DNA of 64,000 nt from Cupriavidus malaysiensis. GTDB taxonomy: Bacteria; Pseudomonadota; Gammaproteobacteria; Burkholderiales; Burkholderiaceae. This document shows, piece by piece, positions 9,667 to 18,314 of the stretch. A model generated the notes under the pieces. The model searched no databases and was not told the DNA's origin. It saw only the letters and a list, made by a program, of their open reading frames with translations. The stretch is from the NCBI RefSeq assembly GCF_001854325.1, contig NZ_CP017755.1, forward strand, positions 2,356,001 through 2,420,000, read 5' to 3'. How positions within the stretch are numbered: position 1 is the first letter of the stretch; each line of letters opens with the position of its first letter. The translations under genes were made by a program, and so were the position numbers.

Positions 9667-9722
9667 TCAAACTGCGGTATTCAAACTACGGCCGTCGAAC
9701 TGCGGTCTTCGAACGACGCGGA
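9667..9722. repeat. Four tandem 14-bp repeats upstream of shc
   Basis: Successive 14-mers beginning at 9667, 9681, 9695 and 9709 share the core TCRAACTRCGG; the last copy is the most diverged. They fill most of the short gap between hpnD and shc, 32 bp before the shc start. No coding explanation is evident. An operator array or a replication-slippage product are both possible. Confidence 0.7.
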
Positions 9723-9826
9723 CGACTGGCTTCGAACAGATGCCGAACGGCTTCCGTGGCGCGGGCGGCTGCCGGTCGATGCCCGCACCCGGACATCTCC
9801 GGCATGGCCGCGCGCGGCCTGCCCGC

Positions 9827-10702
9827 TCAGCCCAGCGCGTGGCGCAGCACCAGCCACAGCAGGCGCACGCGCGGCACCTTGGCGCGCGCACGCGGCGCAT
9901 TCCAGCCACGCGCCAGCATGCGCACCAGGATCTCGTGGTAGACGGCGGCCATGATGCGCGGCGAGCGCACCTGCCGCGCCGGGCAGCGCGCCATGATGGC
10001 GTGCGACCGGTCATAGTGCGCCTGCGCCTCGCGCGCCAGCCCGGCGCAGACCTGCCCGATGGCGGGATGGGCGATCACCTCGCGCGGCTCGCCCGCCGGG
10101 ATGCCCGCCTGCGCCAGCGCCTCGGCCGGCAGGTAGAGGCGGCCCAGCTCGGCGTCCTCGTCGATGTCGCGCAGGATATTGGTCAACTGCAGGGCCCGGC
10201 CCAGGTGGTAGGCGAGCGCCACGCCGTCCTCGCGGCCCATGCCGAACACGCGCACCGCCAGCCGCCCCACGGCGCTGGCGACGCGGTCGCAGTACAGGTC
10301 CAGCGTGGCGGCGTCCGGCGCGCGGATATCGGCCACCACGTCCATCGTCATGCCGTCGATCACGGCCAGGAAATCGGCCTGCTCCAGGTCGTAGCGGGCG
10401 ATCTGCCTGGCCAGTTCGGCCAGGGCCGCGGGCGGCGCGCCGGCATAGCAGGCGGCGATGTCGCGGCGCCAGGCATCCAGGCCGGCCAGCCGCGCCGCAT
10501 GCGGCGCGTCGCCGTCGGCGATGTCGTCCACCGCGCGGCAGAAGGCGTAGATATGGAACATGGCCTCGCGCTGTGGCGCGGGCAGGATCCGCATGGCCGC
10601 ATGGAAAGAACTGCTCGACGAGACGACATTCGCCTCGGACGGCATGCTCGGCGCTGCGATTTCGGTACCAGACACGTCACTCCTCGGCACGCTCTGAGCC
10701 AT
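9827..10702 (-). CDS. hpnD: Presqualene diphosphate synthase HpnD
   Basis: 291 residues from ATG 10702. It belongs to the squalene/phytoene synthase family and, in the HpnCDE route, condenses two farnesyl diphosphates to presqualene diphosphate. Both Asp-rich Mg2+-diphosphate motifs are present: DDIAD (about 59-63) and NILRDIDED (about 170-180), followed by GRLYLPAEAL. The frame stays open back to 10948, but the extra residues are low-complexity and the family begins near the chosen start. HpnC and HpnE are not in the window, so squalene formation must draw on genes elsewhere. HpnC is the alternative identity; the sequence fits HpnD better. Confidence 0.85.
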   Translation of the reverse strand: MAQSVPRSDVSGTEIAAPSMPSEANVVSSSSSFHAAMRILPAPQREAMFHIYAFCRAVDDIADGDAPHAARLAGLDAWRRDIAACYAGAPPAALAELARQIARYDLEQADFLAVIDGMTMDVVADIRAPDAATLDLYCDRVASAVGRLAVRVFGMGREDGVALAYHLGRALQLTNILRDIDEDAELGRLYLPAEALAQAGIPAGEPREVIAHPAIGQVCAGLAREAQAHYDRSHAIMARCPARQVRSPRIMAAVYHEILVRMLARGWNAPRARAKVPRVRLLWLVLRHALG

Positions 10703-10972
10703 CCGGCAGGCAAGGCGGCGGCAAGCAGGCCGTTCGTGATGAGCCGGCGAGGCCAACAGCGAGTGCCCTGGCCTGGAGCAGGCCGCGGGGGCCGCAGGCA
10801 GGGCTGGCGCGTCATCGTGGAACAGCCGCTTGGCATGCCGGTCGTGCAAGCAGCGGATGGCGGAATTGGGGGTGGGCCGGATTATAGCAACATCGCCGCG
10901 GCCGGCCCGGCGCTCACGGGCAGGCCGGGCGGCCGGAACGCACAGCACGCGGCGGCGCGGCCCGCGCGCGCG

Positions 10973-11545
10973 TCACTTCGGCGCAGCCGCGGCCGGATGA
11001 AACAAGGGGTACGGCACACCGCGCGCCGGCGTGGCGGTGGTCTGGTCGATCACGCGCTCGGCGTCGGCGACCTCGCGCAGCGCGGCGAAGAAGGCCGCCG
11101 CGGGGAAATCCGGCGCGGTGCAGCCCTGCACCAGGATCCAGCGGGCGCTCACCGTGATCCACAGGGAGCTGCGGCGCCAGGCCGGCAGCTGCAGGTCCAG
11201 CGTGTGCAGGCGGCGCTGCAGGCTGTCGGCGACATCCTTGTCATATTGGTAGGCGTTGGGCAGGCGGCAGCGCCCCTCCAGCCAGCAGTGGTTGCCATGC
11301 TCGATGCGATGGTGCGACTCGCGCATCCACTCGGCCTCGCTGACGCGCGGCCCGGCCGGTTCCGGGCAGGCGGGCACGGCCGCGCTGACCTGCAGGAAGG
11401 GATCGTTGCCGCGGTTGAGCAAGGCGGTGTCGTCCGCCCACGCGGACGGCGCCGCGGCGCAGGCAACGGTCAGCAGGGCGCCGATGCCTGCGCGCCGCAG
11501 CGCGCACGGCAACCGGCGGGACGCGGTAGACCTGGCAGCGGCCAT
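10973..11545 (-). CDS. Secreted BON-like domain protein
   Basis: 190 residues from ATG 11545, which has GGAGAGG upstream. An Arg-rich n-region and hydrophobic core (GIGALLTVACAAAPSAWA) form a clear Sec signal with cleavage expected after AWA. The mature part has two Cys (ACPEP, HCWLEGRC) and then a BON-like alpha/beta unit: DKDVADSLQRRL, SLWITVSARWILVQGC, and AALREVADAERVIDQT. BON domains associate with membranes or lipids in envelope proteins. No partner gene is adjacent: hpnD lies downstream and cspA upstream. The family call rests on pattern only. Confidence 0.6.
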   Translation of the reverse strand: MAAARSTASRRLPCALRRAGIGALLTVACAAAPSAWADDTALLNRGNDPFLQVSAAVPACPEPAGPRVSEAEWMRESHHRIEHGNHCWLEGRCRLPNAYQYDKDVADSLQRRLHTLDLQLPAWRRSSLWITVSARWILVQGCTAPDFPAAAFFAALREVADAERVIDQTTATPARGVPYPLFHPAAAAPK

Positions 11546-11614
11546 GGGTACCTCTCCACTTGGAAGGGCGGCGGCAACGGCACGCGGGACGGCCCCGGGG
11601 CGCACCCGGCGCCA

Positions 11615-11648
11615 CAAAAAAACAAGCCCCGCACGGGGCGGGGCTTGT
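11615..11648 (-). terminator. Intrinsic terminator of cspA
   Basis: On the minus strand an 11-bp perfect stem (arms 11638-11648 and 11622-11632, loop of 5) is followed directly by a run of T. It lies about 35 bp after the cspA stop and also shields the downstream BON-protein gene from read-through. Confidence 0.85.
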
Positions 11649-11682
11649 CCTTGTCGGCAGTATCAGCCGGCGTTCAAGCGGC

Positions 11683-11886
11683 TCAGATCGCCTGGATCTT
11701 GGTGGCCTGCTCGCCCTTCTGACCCATGGCCTTGACGTAGCGGACCTTCTGGCCTTCCTTCAGCGACTTGAAGCCATTGCCTTCGATCGCGGAGAAGTGC
11801 GCGAACAGGTCGTTGCCGCCTGCGTCCGGGGTGATGAAGCCAAAGCCCTTAGCGTCGTTGAACCACTTAACGGTACCGGTTTCCAT
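11683..11886 (-). CDS. cspA: Cold-shock protein (CspA family)
   Basis: 67 residues, a single cold-shock domain. It binds single-stranded RNA/DNA through RNP1 (KGFGFI) and RNP2 (DLFAHFS), acting as an RNA chaperone. ATG 11886 ([10 protein letters not shown]) is the canonical start, with GAGG about 10 nt upstream. A frame extending to 11910 is not needed. The gene has a candidate promoter about 165 bp upstream, giving a long leader as in thermosensing csp mRNAs, and a textbook terminator. It is more AT-rich than its surroundings, as is common for csp genes. Confidence 0.95.
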   Translation of the reverse strand: METGTVKWFNDAKGFGFITPDAGGNDLFAHFSAIEGNGFKSLKEGQKVRYVKAMGQKGEQATKIQAI

Positions 11887-12051
11887 TTTGTTTGTTACCT
11901 CAGATTTCAAATAAGCTCGTTTTGCTCACCAAGCATGATGCCCAGAGAATGGTGGCGGCCGGAGCCTAACAACCACACACTGCGCCAGTATGTCAGCGAA
12001 CCAACGATACGCCCGACAATAAAGTCACCAGATGGTGCACATGCGAGTGCC

Positions 12052-12080
12052 CATTTTCAACGAATTCGCTCGGCTGTCAA
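12052..12080 (-). promoter_or_regulatory. Candidate sigma70 promoter of cspA
   Basis: On the minus strand a perfect TTGACA (12075-12080) is spaced 17 bp from AAAATG (12052-12057), a weak -10. Transcription would begin near 12045, giving a leader of about 160 nt, similar in length to known cspA leaders. The stretch 11887-12203 holds no gene and is unusually AT-rich. Confidence 0.45.
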
Positions 12081-12203
12081 TCGGGAAAGGCCTGAGAAAA
12101 TATGTCTTGGCGCAAAAAGTCATTCAATATTTCCAACAACAGAGATTAGCGCCATCTACTTCCCCCGCGAACGGGGCATATCTTCGGCGATCGACCCGTG
12201 CTT

Positions 12204-13499
12204 TCAGCCGAACTTGCGTGCCGCGTCAAGCGCCAGGCCCGCGCCGATCCCCCCGAATACGTCACCTTCGACGCAGCGCGCCTGCGGCAGCTGGGCCGCC
12301 AGGCGCTGCCGCAGCAGCGGGACCGAACTGGAGCCGCCGGCAAACAAAATCGTGTCAACCTCGCCGGCATCCACCCCGGCACTCTGCAGCAAATCCGCCA
12401 CGGTGCGCTCCACCTTGCCGACCAGGCGGACAATGGCCTCGTCAAAATCGGCGCGCCCCACCTCCAGGCTCTCCCCCGGGGCAATCCGGCCCAGGTCCAG
12501 GCGCGCTGCCGTTTCGGCCGACAATATGATCTTGGCCGACTCCACCTGCAGGGCCAGCCAGTGGCCGGCGCGTTGCCGGATCAGCGTGAGCAGGCGGTCC
12601 AGCGGCGCCTTGTCGCCGGCGTCGCGGTAGTTGTCCATGACATGCGCCCAGGCCTTGCGCGTGTAGACCTGGTTGATGGTGTGCCAGCTCGCCAGGTCGA
12701 AGTACAGTCCCGAAGGCATGGCCTTGCCGTTGCGCAGCGAGCTGCCCAGCCCCAGCAGCGGCATCGCGCTGGCCAGGCTGAGGCTGCGGTCGAAGTCGGT
12801 GCCGCCGATATGCACGCCCGCACTGGCAAGGATGTCGTCGCGCCGGTCAGCCAGCCCGGCGCGCCGGGGAGACAGGCGCAGCAGCGAGAAGTCGGACGTA
12901 CCGCCGCCGATGTCGGCCACCAGCACCAGTTCCTCGCCGCCGATACGCGCTTCGTAGTCGAAGGCGGCTGCGATCGGCTCGAACTGGAAGGCGATGTCGC
13001 GGAAACCGGCCGCGCGCGCGATGTCTTCGAGCGTCTGCTGCGCCACCCGGTCGGCTTCATCGTCCTCGTCGATGAAGCGCACCGGCCGGCCCAGCACGGC
13101 CTGCGTGAACTCGCGGCCGGCGGCCGCCTCGGCGCGGCGCTTGAGTTCGCCGATGAACTGCGCCAGCAAGCCGCGGAACGGCATGGCCTGTCCCATGACC
13201 TCGGTGCAGTCATCCATCATCGAGGTGCCCAGCAGGCTCTTCAGCGAGCGCATCATGCGCCCCTCGTAGCCTGCCAGGTAATCGTCCAGCGCCGCGCGGC
13301 CGTAGCTGACCAGCGGGTCCTCCGCATGGAAGAAGACGATGGACGGCAGCGACGACTTGCCCTCCTCCAGCGGCAGCAAGGCGGCTTCGCCGGGCCGGTA
13401 CCAGCCCACCGTCGAATTCGACGTGCCGAAATCCACACCGCACGCCTGTGCCTGCCTGTCCTGCCAACCCCCGCTCTGCAACGTCAAACCCCGCTCCAT
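12204..13499 (-). CDS. yegD: Hsp70-family protein, YegD-like
   Basis: 431 residues from ATG 13499. Actin-like ATPase core of an Hsp70: phosphate-1 loop GVDFGTSNSTVG, ADIGGGTSDFSLL (phosphate-2), GGTDFDR, and FAGGSSSVPLLRQRL (adenosine loop). It ends after the nucleotide-binding domain, with no room for a DnaK-type peptide-binding domain, as in E. coli YegD (about 450 aa). It has no DnaJ or GrpE neighbour. In E. coli yegD lies close to yegI-pphC-yegL, and homologues of those three occur about 9 kb away here (22.2-25.9 kb). A longer start at 13577 is possible but adds low-complexity sequence. Confidence 0.85.
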   Translation of the reverse strand: MERGLTLQSGGWQDRQAQACGVDFGTSNSTVGWYRPGEAALLPLEEGKSSLPSIVFFHAEDPLVSYGRAALDDYLAGYEGRMMRSLKSLLGTSMMDDCTEVMGQAMPFRGLLAQFIGELKRRAEAAAGREFTQAVLGRPVRFIDEDDEADRVAQQTLEDIARAAGFRDIAFQFEPIAAAFDYEARIGGEELVLVADIGGGTSDFSLLRLSPRRAGLADRRDDILASAGVHIGGTDFDRSLSLASAMPLLGLGSSLRNGKAMPSGLYFDLASWHTINQVYTRKAWAHVMDNYRDAGDKAPLDRLLTLIRQRAGHWLALQVESAKIILSAETAARLDLGRIAPGESLEVGRADFDEAIVRLVGKVERTVADLLQSAGVDAGEVDTILFAGGSSSVPLLRQRLAAQLPQARCVEGDVFGGIGAGLALDAARKFG

Positions 13500-13598
13500 C
13501 AATCCGCGCCGGAATACACCCGGCCGCCCGGGCACCGGCGGCGGGCGCGCGCTGCCGGCCGGACATTGTAGTGGCAAGCGGCGCCGCGCACCCGGAAC

Positions 13599-13627
13599 TT
13601 GACAGCGGCGGTTCCGCTCCCTATTCT
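13599..13627 (+). promoter_or_regulatory. Sigma70-type promoter for the Bug/CoA-transferase/lyase operon
   Basis: TTGACA at 13599-13604 and TATTCT at 13622-13627 with a 17-bp spacer, directed at the gene starting at 13738. The start point would be near 13634, leaving a leader of about 100 nt that contains the palindrome at 13658. Confidence 0.6.
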
Positions 13628-13657
13628 CGCATCGTTCTTTTGAAAAGATCGTTGTTC

Positions 13658-13671
13658 TATTCTACAGAATA
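13658..13671. promoter_or_regulatory. Candidate operator palindrome
   Basis: TATTCTACAGAATA is a perfect inverted repeat (6-bp arms, 2-bp centre) about 30 bp downstream of the predicted -10, a repressor-like position. IclR-family sites are short palindromes of this type. An IclR gene lies at 18315-19043, but the pairing is inference. Confidence 0.4.
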
Positions 13672-13737
13672 TTGAGTGGAAGACGACCTGGCCGGCCGCG
13701 CACCGCGCCTGCCCCGCCCCATGCACCTGGAGACATG

Positions 13738-14724
13738 ATGAAGCACCCCTACTCCCCCCTGCGCCGGCTCTTGTGCCTGTTCGGCGCGGCCTGCCTGGCC
13801 GCCCCCGCCCTGCCCGCGCTCGCCGCCGGCGACTACCCGGCCCAGCCGGTGCGGCTGGTGGTACCGTTCCCGCCGGCCGGCGGCACCGATGTGATGGCGC
13901 GCCTGGTCTTCAACAAGATCGGCACCGATGCGCACTGGAACGTGGTGGTGGAGAACCGCGCCGGCGCCGGCGGCAACATCGGCCTGGACGCGGTCGCCAA
14001 GGCCAAGCCCGACGGCTACACCCTCGGCATGGGGCAGACCGCCAACCTGGCGATCAACCCCAGCCTCTATCCGCGCATGCCCTACGACGTGCTGAAGGAT
14101 TTCGCGCCGGTGGCCCTGGTGTCGGCCCAGCCCGTGGTGCTGGTGGTGCGCGCCGACGCGCCGTTCAAGACCGTGGCCGACCTGGTCGGCGCGGCCAAGG
14201 GGCGCACGCTGTCGATGGCCTCTGCCGGCACCGGCACCGTGGGCCACCTGACCGGCGAGATGTTCGCCCGCCGCGCCGGCATCAGGGTGCTGCACGTGCC
14301 GTACAAGGGCGCCTCGCCCGCGCTGACCGACCTGCTCGGCGGCCAGACCGACTTCTACTTCGCCACGCCGCCGATCGCGCTGCCGATGATCAAGGCCGGC
14401 AAGCTGCGCGCCCTGGCCGTGACCTCGGCCAAGCGTTCCGCGCTGCTGCCGGCGGTGCCGACCGTGATCGAATCCGGCTACGCCGGCTTCCAGGCCGAGG
14501 ACTGGAAGGCGGTGGTGGCGCCGGCCGGCACGCCCGCCGAGGTGATCCGCCGCGTCAATGAACAGACCAACAAGGCACTGGCCTCGCCCGACACCATCAG
14601 CAAGATGCGCGCCGAAGGCAGCGAACCGCGCGGCGGCACGCCGGCCGAGCTGGCCGCCTTCATCAAGGCGGAGCACGCGCGCTGGGGCGCCATCGTGCGC
14701 GAATCGGGCGCGCATGTAGAGTAA
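13738..14724 (+). CDS. Bug/TctC-family periplasmic substrate-binding protein
   Basis: 328 residues. The signal peptide (RRLLCLFGAACLAAPALPALAA) is followed by the Bug fold: YPAQPVRLVVPFPPAGGTDV at the mature N-terminus, VVENRAGAGGNIG, and the ligand-loop region GTVGHLTGEMF. Bug proteins capture carboxylates such as citrate, malate or aromatic acids. No TctA/TctB membrane genes are adjacent, so it may act as a signalling or orphan receptor, as most Burkholderiales Bug proteins do. It is the first gene of a three-gene operon with a CoA-transferase and a lyase, which suggests that the ligand is the acid they process. ATG 13738 has GGAG at a better distance than ATG 13735. Confidence 0.88.
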   Translation: MKHPYSPLRRLLCLFGAACLAAPALPALAAGDYPAQPVRLVVPFPPAGGTDVMARLVFNKIGTDAHWNVVVENRAGAGGNIGLDAVAKAKPDGYTLGMGQTANLAINPSLYPRMPYDVLKDFAPVALVSAQPVVLVVRADAPFKTVADLVGAAKGRTLSMASAGTGTVGHLTGEMFARRAGIRVLHVPYKGASPALTDLLGGQTDFYFATPPIALPMIKAGKLRALAVTSAKRSALLPAVPTVIESGYAGFQAEDWKAVVAPAGTPAEVIRRVNEQTNKALASPDTISKMRAEGSEPRGGTPAELAAFIKAEHARWGAIVRESGAHVE

Positions 14725-14769
14725 GGCGCGCCACCCGCCCGCCACGCAATCCCTTTCGATACCAGACAG

Positions 14770-15969
14770 ATGCATAAACCGCTACGCCATATCCGCGTGC
14801 TCGACCTGACCAATGTGCTGGCCGGGCCGTTCTGCTGCCACCAGCTGGCGCACATGGGCGCCGAGGTGATCAAGGTCGAGACGCCCGGCACCGGCGACCT
14901 GGCGCGCCAGCTCGGCGCCGATCCGGAACTGAACCGCCGCCTGATGGGGGTGTCTTTCCTGGCACAGAATCCCGGCAAGCGCTCGATCACGGTCAACTTC
15001 AAGCACGCGCGCGGCAAGGAAGTCTTCCGCAAGCTGGTCGCCAGCGCCGACGTGGTGGTGGAGAACTTCCGCCCCGGCGTGATGGACCGCCTGGGACTGG
15101 GCTATGCCGCGCTCAAGGAAGTCAACCCGCGCCTGATCTACTGCGCGATCTCCGGCTTCGGCCAGGACGGCCCGCTGAGCGGACTGCCGGCCTACGACCA
15201 GATCATCCAGGGCATGGCCGGCGTGATGCACATCACCGGAGACCCGGACACCGCGCCCTACCGGGTCGGCTATCCGGTCTCGGACACCATCGGCGGCATG
15301 ACCGCGGCCTTCGCCATCGCCGCCTCCCTGGCCGACCGGGAGCGCGAGACCGGCTACTTCCTCGATGTCTCCATGCTCGAGTCCACGCTCTGCACCATGG
15401 GCTGGGTGGTCTCCAACCACCTGATCGCCGGCAAGGCGCCGGTGCCGATGGGCAACGAGAACATGACGGCCAGCCCCTCCGGCACCTTCCGCACCGGCGA
15501 CGGCCTGCTCAATATCGCCGCCAACAAGCAGGAGCAGTTCGAAGCGGTCTGCCGCGTGGTGGGCCGCCCCGAGCTGGCGGCGGATCCCCGCTTCGCCGAG
15601 CGCCAGGCCCGGCTGCAGCACCGCGCCGAGCTGACGCGCGAACTGGAGGCGGAACTGGCCAAGGGCAGCGCCGACGACTGGTGGCAGCGCCTCAACGAGG
15701 CCGGCGTGCCGGCCGGTCCGGTACTGAGCGTGCCGGAAGCGCTCGCGCACCCGCAGGTGGCCACGCGCGGCATGGTCGGCACCTTCCCGGCGGCACCGGG
15801 CGTGGAGCGCGATATCCGCCTGGTGCGCACCGGCTTCAAGGTCAACGGCGCGGCGCCGGCGGTCGACACGCCGCCGCCCGAACTCGGCCAGCACACCCGC
15901 GACATCCTTGCCCAGCTCGGCTACGACGACGCCGAGATCGAATCCCTGAAAGAGGAACGAGCCATATGA
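14770..15969 (+). CDS. CaiB/BaiF (type III) CoA-transferase
   Basis: 399 residues. Moves CoA between carboxylic acids through an aspartyl-CoA intermediate. The N-terminus RVLDLTNVLAGPFCCHQLAHM and VIKVETPGTGD match the family, as do VVENFRPGVMDRLG and YCAISGFGQDGP. The catalytic Asp is likely that in LPAYDQIIQGMAG. It lies 45 bp after the Bug gene and its stop overlaps the start of the lyase gene (ATGA), so it is co-translated. It presumably activates the imported acid, for example a citramalate- or citrate-like substrate, with the lyase then splitting the CoA ester. The substrate is inferred, not shown. Confidence 0.9.
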   Translation: MHKPLRHIRVLDLTNVLAGPFCCHQLAHMGAEVIKVETPGTGDLARQLGADPELNRRLMGVSFLAQNPGKRSITVNFKHARGKEVFRKLVASADVVVENFRPGVMDRLGLGYAALKEVNPRLIYCAISGFGQDGPLSGLPAYDQIIQGMAGVMHITGDPDTAPYRVGYPVSDTIGGMTAAFAIAASLADRERETGYFLDVSMLESTLCTMGWVVSNHLIAGKAPVPMGNENMTASPSGTFRTGDGLLNIAANKQEQFEAVCRVVGRPELAADPRFAERQARLQHRAELTRELEAELAKGSADDWWQRLNEAGVPAGPVLSVPEALAHPQVATRGMVGTFPAAPGVERDIRLVRTGFKVNGAAPAVDTPPPELGQHTRDILAQLGYDDAEIESLKEERAI

Positions 15970-16859
15970 AGGAAGCCATGATGAACCAAGGCATGAAAGC
16001 CGCCGCCGACGACGGCGGCATCGACGCCGGCCAGCGCCTGTCGCAGGACTGGTGGCACACCGGCATCATCGACATGCGGCCCGGCGAGATCCGCTACCGC
16101 GGCTATCCCATCGAGCAGCTGATCGGGCAGGTCTCCTTCGCCCAGATGATCTGGCTGATGCTGCGCGGCGAGCTGCCCGGGCGCGGCCAGGGCGAGCTGC
16201 TCGACGCGGCCCTGATGTCCGCGGTCGACCACGGCCCGCAGGCGCCCAGCATCGCCATCGCGCGCATGGCGGCCACCTGCGGCGTCGGCCTCAACAACGC
16301 GATGGCCTCGGCGGTGAACGTGCTGGGCGACGTGCACGGCGGCGCCGGCGAGCAGGCTGTGGAGCTGTACCAGGAGATCGCGCGCCGCATCGACACCGGC
16401 CTGCCGCAACAGGAAGCCGTGCAGGGGGCGCTGCAGGACTGGCGCGAGGCGCATGGCAAGTTCGTGTCCGGCTTCGGACACCGCTTCCACCCGCTCGATC
16501 CGCGCGCCCCGCGCCTGCTCGAACTGGTCGACCGCGCCGCCGCCGACGGCGTGGTGTCGGGCCGCTATGCCGGCATCGCGCGCGCGATCGAGGCCGAACT
16601 GGGCGCGGGCCGCAGCAAGCCGATCCCGATGAACATCGACGGTGCCACCGCGGTGATCTACGCGGAGCTGGGCTTTCCGGCGCCGCTGGCGCGCGGGCTG
16701 TTCTGCCTGTCGCGCTCGGTCGGCATCCTCGCCCATGCCTGGGAACAGACCCAGCAGGGCGGCCGCAACAAGGGCCCGATCCCGCGCCAGTTCATCTGGA
16801 CCTACGACGGCCATCCGCCGCGCGATGTACCGCCGCAGGACCGACCGCCGCAGGACTGA
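15966..16859 (+). CDS. Citryl-CoA lyase / citrate-synthase-family protein
   Basis: 297 residues, shorter than citrate synthase (about 430), and the size of the stand-alone citryl-CoA lyase group. The fold is marked by DMRPGEIRYRGYPIEQLIG near the N-terminus, by AVNVLGDVHGGAGEQA (first active-site His region) and by SGFGHRFHPLDPRAPRL (second His). A catalytic-Asp region is less clear. The proposed reaction is cleavage of a 3-hydroxy-3-carboxyacyl-CoA, such as citryl-CoA to oxaloacetate and acetyl-CoA. The start overlaps the CoA-transferase stop as ATGA, with AGAGGAA upstream. The charged Pro-rich tail (PPQDRPPQD) is an oddity. A role as a synthase cannot be excluded. Confidence 0.82.
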   Translation: MKEAMMNQGMKAAADDGGIDAGQRLSQDWWHTGIIDMRPGEIRYRGYPIEQLIGQVSFAQMIWLMLRGELPGRGQGELLDAALMSAVDHGPQAPSIAIARMAATCGVGLNNAMASAVNVLGDVHGGAGEQAVELYQEIARRIDTGLPQQEAVQGALQDWREAHGKFVSGFGHRFHPLDPRAPRLLELVDRAAADGVVSGRYAGIARAIEAELGAGRSKPIPMNIDGATAVIYAELGFPAPLARGLFCLSRSVGILAHAWEQTQQGGRNKGPIPRQFIWTYDGHPPRDVPPQDRPPQD

Positions 16860-16928
16860 AGCCTGCGCATCGCGGCCGGTGCAGGAGCGCCGGCCGCTCT
16901 CCCATCGATTGCCCTGCCGCCCTGCCCC

Positions 16929-18167
16929 TCAGGCCGGCTGCAGCGCGCCATCCTCGTCGGCGTCCTCGTCCCCATCCTCATCGCGCACCGGCATGCCCAG
17001 GCTCGACGCCAGTACGAGGCGGTCGCGCCCGCGCTGCTTGGCGACATAGAGCGCCCGGTCCGCCGCAGCGAACAGGCCTTGCCACAGGGCCTCGCGGCTG
17101 CCGTCGGCGCCGTCGATCTGGGCCACGCCGATACTGACCGTGGCGCTGCCGCGCCGCCCCGGCAGGTCGATGGCCCTGACCTTGCGCAGGATGCGGTTGG
17201 CCAGGGCGCAGGCCTGTCCCTCGTCGGTGTAGGGACAGAGGATGCAGAACTCCTCGCCGCCGTAGCGGCCGGCCACGTCGGAAGCCCGCCGCGAATGGTC
17301 GATGGCCTGCGCGATCTGGCGCAGCACGGCATCGCCCACGTGGTGTCCGTGGCTGTCGTTGACCTGCTTGAAATAATCGACGTCGATGGCCAGGCAGGTC
17401 AGCGGCTCGCCGCCGCGCTGCCAGCGCGCGATCAAGGCGTCGGCGGCCTGGTCGAGCGCGCCGCGGTTCAGCAGGCCGGTCAGCGCGTCCAGGCGGGCGC
17501 CGCTCTCATTGCGCGCGATGATCTGCTCGGTGGCCAGCAGCGTGCAGCCGAAGCAGCCAAGCAGCGAGCCCACCAGCGGCAGCGCCACCCACAGCGCGCG
17601 CGAGCTGTCGGCGACGAAGAACAGCGACTGGCCGGAGGCATCGACACCCAGGGCGTGCACCATGCCGGCGGCCTGGGTCAGCAGTTGCAGCAGGCAGCCC
17701 AGCACCGCCAGCGGCGCGCCGATACTGCGTTGCGACACGCCCGAATTCAGCAGCGACAACAGGGTCAGCAGCGACACCGTGCCCAGCATGCCGAAGCCGG
17801 ACAACTGCAGCAGCGCGACCGCGTTGTGCTGCTGTGAGGCGTACAGCAGCACGGCCAGGGCCAGCAGCGCGGCCACGCGCAGCAGCGTGCGCCGCTCCGG
17901 CAGCCCGTAATAGACCCGGACGCCGAGGAAGATCGCCAGCCGGCCCAGCAGGAAGGCCCAGCCCGCCAGGGCGATCAAGGTGTAGGAGCCGGTGCCGATG
18001 GTGGAGGCCAGCGCCATGCCGGCACCGGCCACCAGCGCATAGCCGGCAGCCCAGATCCGGCCGGCCTCGCTCGCGCGCAGCGCCACCGCCAGCCCGGCCG
18101 CCATGACCAGCATGCTGGAGAACACCACCATCATGACGACTACCAGAGTTTGCTGGACCAGGTACAC
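16929..18167 (-). CDS. Membrane diguanylate cyclase (GGDEF)
   Basis: 412 residues from GTG 18167, which has AAGAGGGC upstream. Six to eight TM helices fill residues 1-240 (for example VVVMMVVFSSMLVMAAGLAVAL), followed by a GGDEF domain. The active-site loop reads GGEEF (RYGGEEFCIL) and a product-inhibition I-site RASD lies five residues before it, so an active, feedback-inhibited c-di-GMP synthase is expected. The substrate site AIDVDYFKQVNDSHGHHVGD is intact. The C-terminal tail is very acidic (DEDGDEDADEDG). No phosphodiesterase is adjacent and the input signal is unknown. An in-frame start at 18290 would add a low-complexity leader. Confidence 0.9.
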   Translation of the reverse strand: MYLVQQTLVVVMMVVFSSMLVMAAGLAVALRASEAGRIWAAGYALVAGAGMALASTIGTGSYTLIALAGWAFLLGRLAIFLGVRVYYGLPERRTLLRVAALLALAVLLYASQQHNAVALLQLSGFGMLGTVSLLTLLSLLNSGVSQRSIGAPLAVLGCLLQLLTQAAGMVHALGVDASGQSLFFVADSSRALWVALPLVGSLLGCFGCTLLATEQIIARNESGARLDALTGLLNRGALDQAADALIARWQRGGEPLTCLAIDVDYFKQVNDSHGHHVGDAVLRQIAQAIDHSRRASDVAGRYGGEEFCILCPYTDEGQACALANRILRKVRAIDLPGRRGSATVSIGVAQIDGADGSREALWQGLFAAADRALYVAKQRGRDRLVLASSLGMPVRDEDGDEDADEDGALQPA

Positions 18168-18314
18168 GGATGCCCTCTTTAGTATCCCGCGCGTGCTGCC
18201 GCCCCCTGTCCCCGGGGGGCGGCGGCCAGGCTGGATCATATCCGCCTTGCACAGGGGGGCACACCCCACTAAGGGTCCGGTCGGCCACACCGCTCGCCCC
18301 AGGGCGGCGGACCG

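Noticed and set aside
10703..10972. N-terminal extension of hpnD / possible small gene
   Set aside because: The open frame to 10948 has no conserved features; the gap shows no gene.
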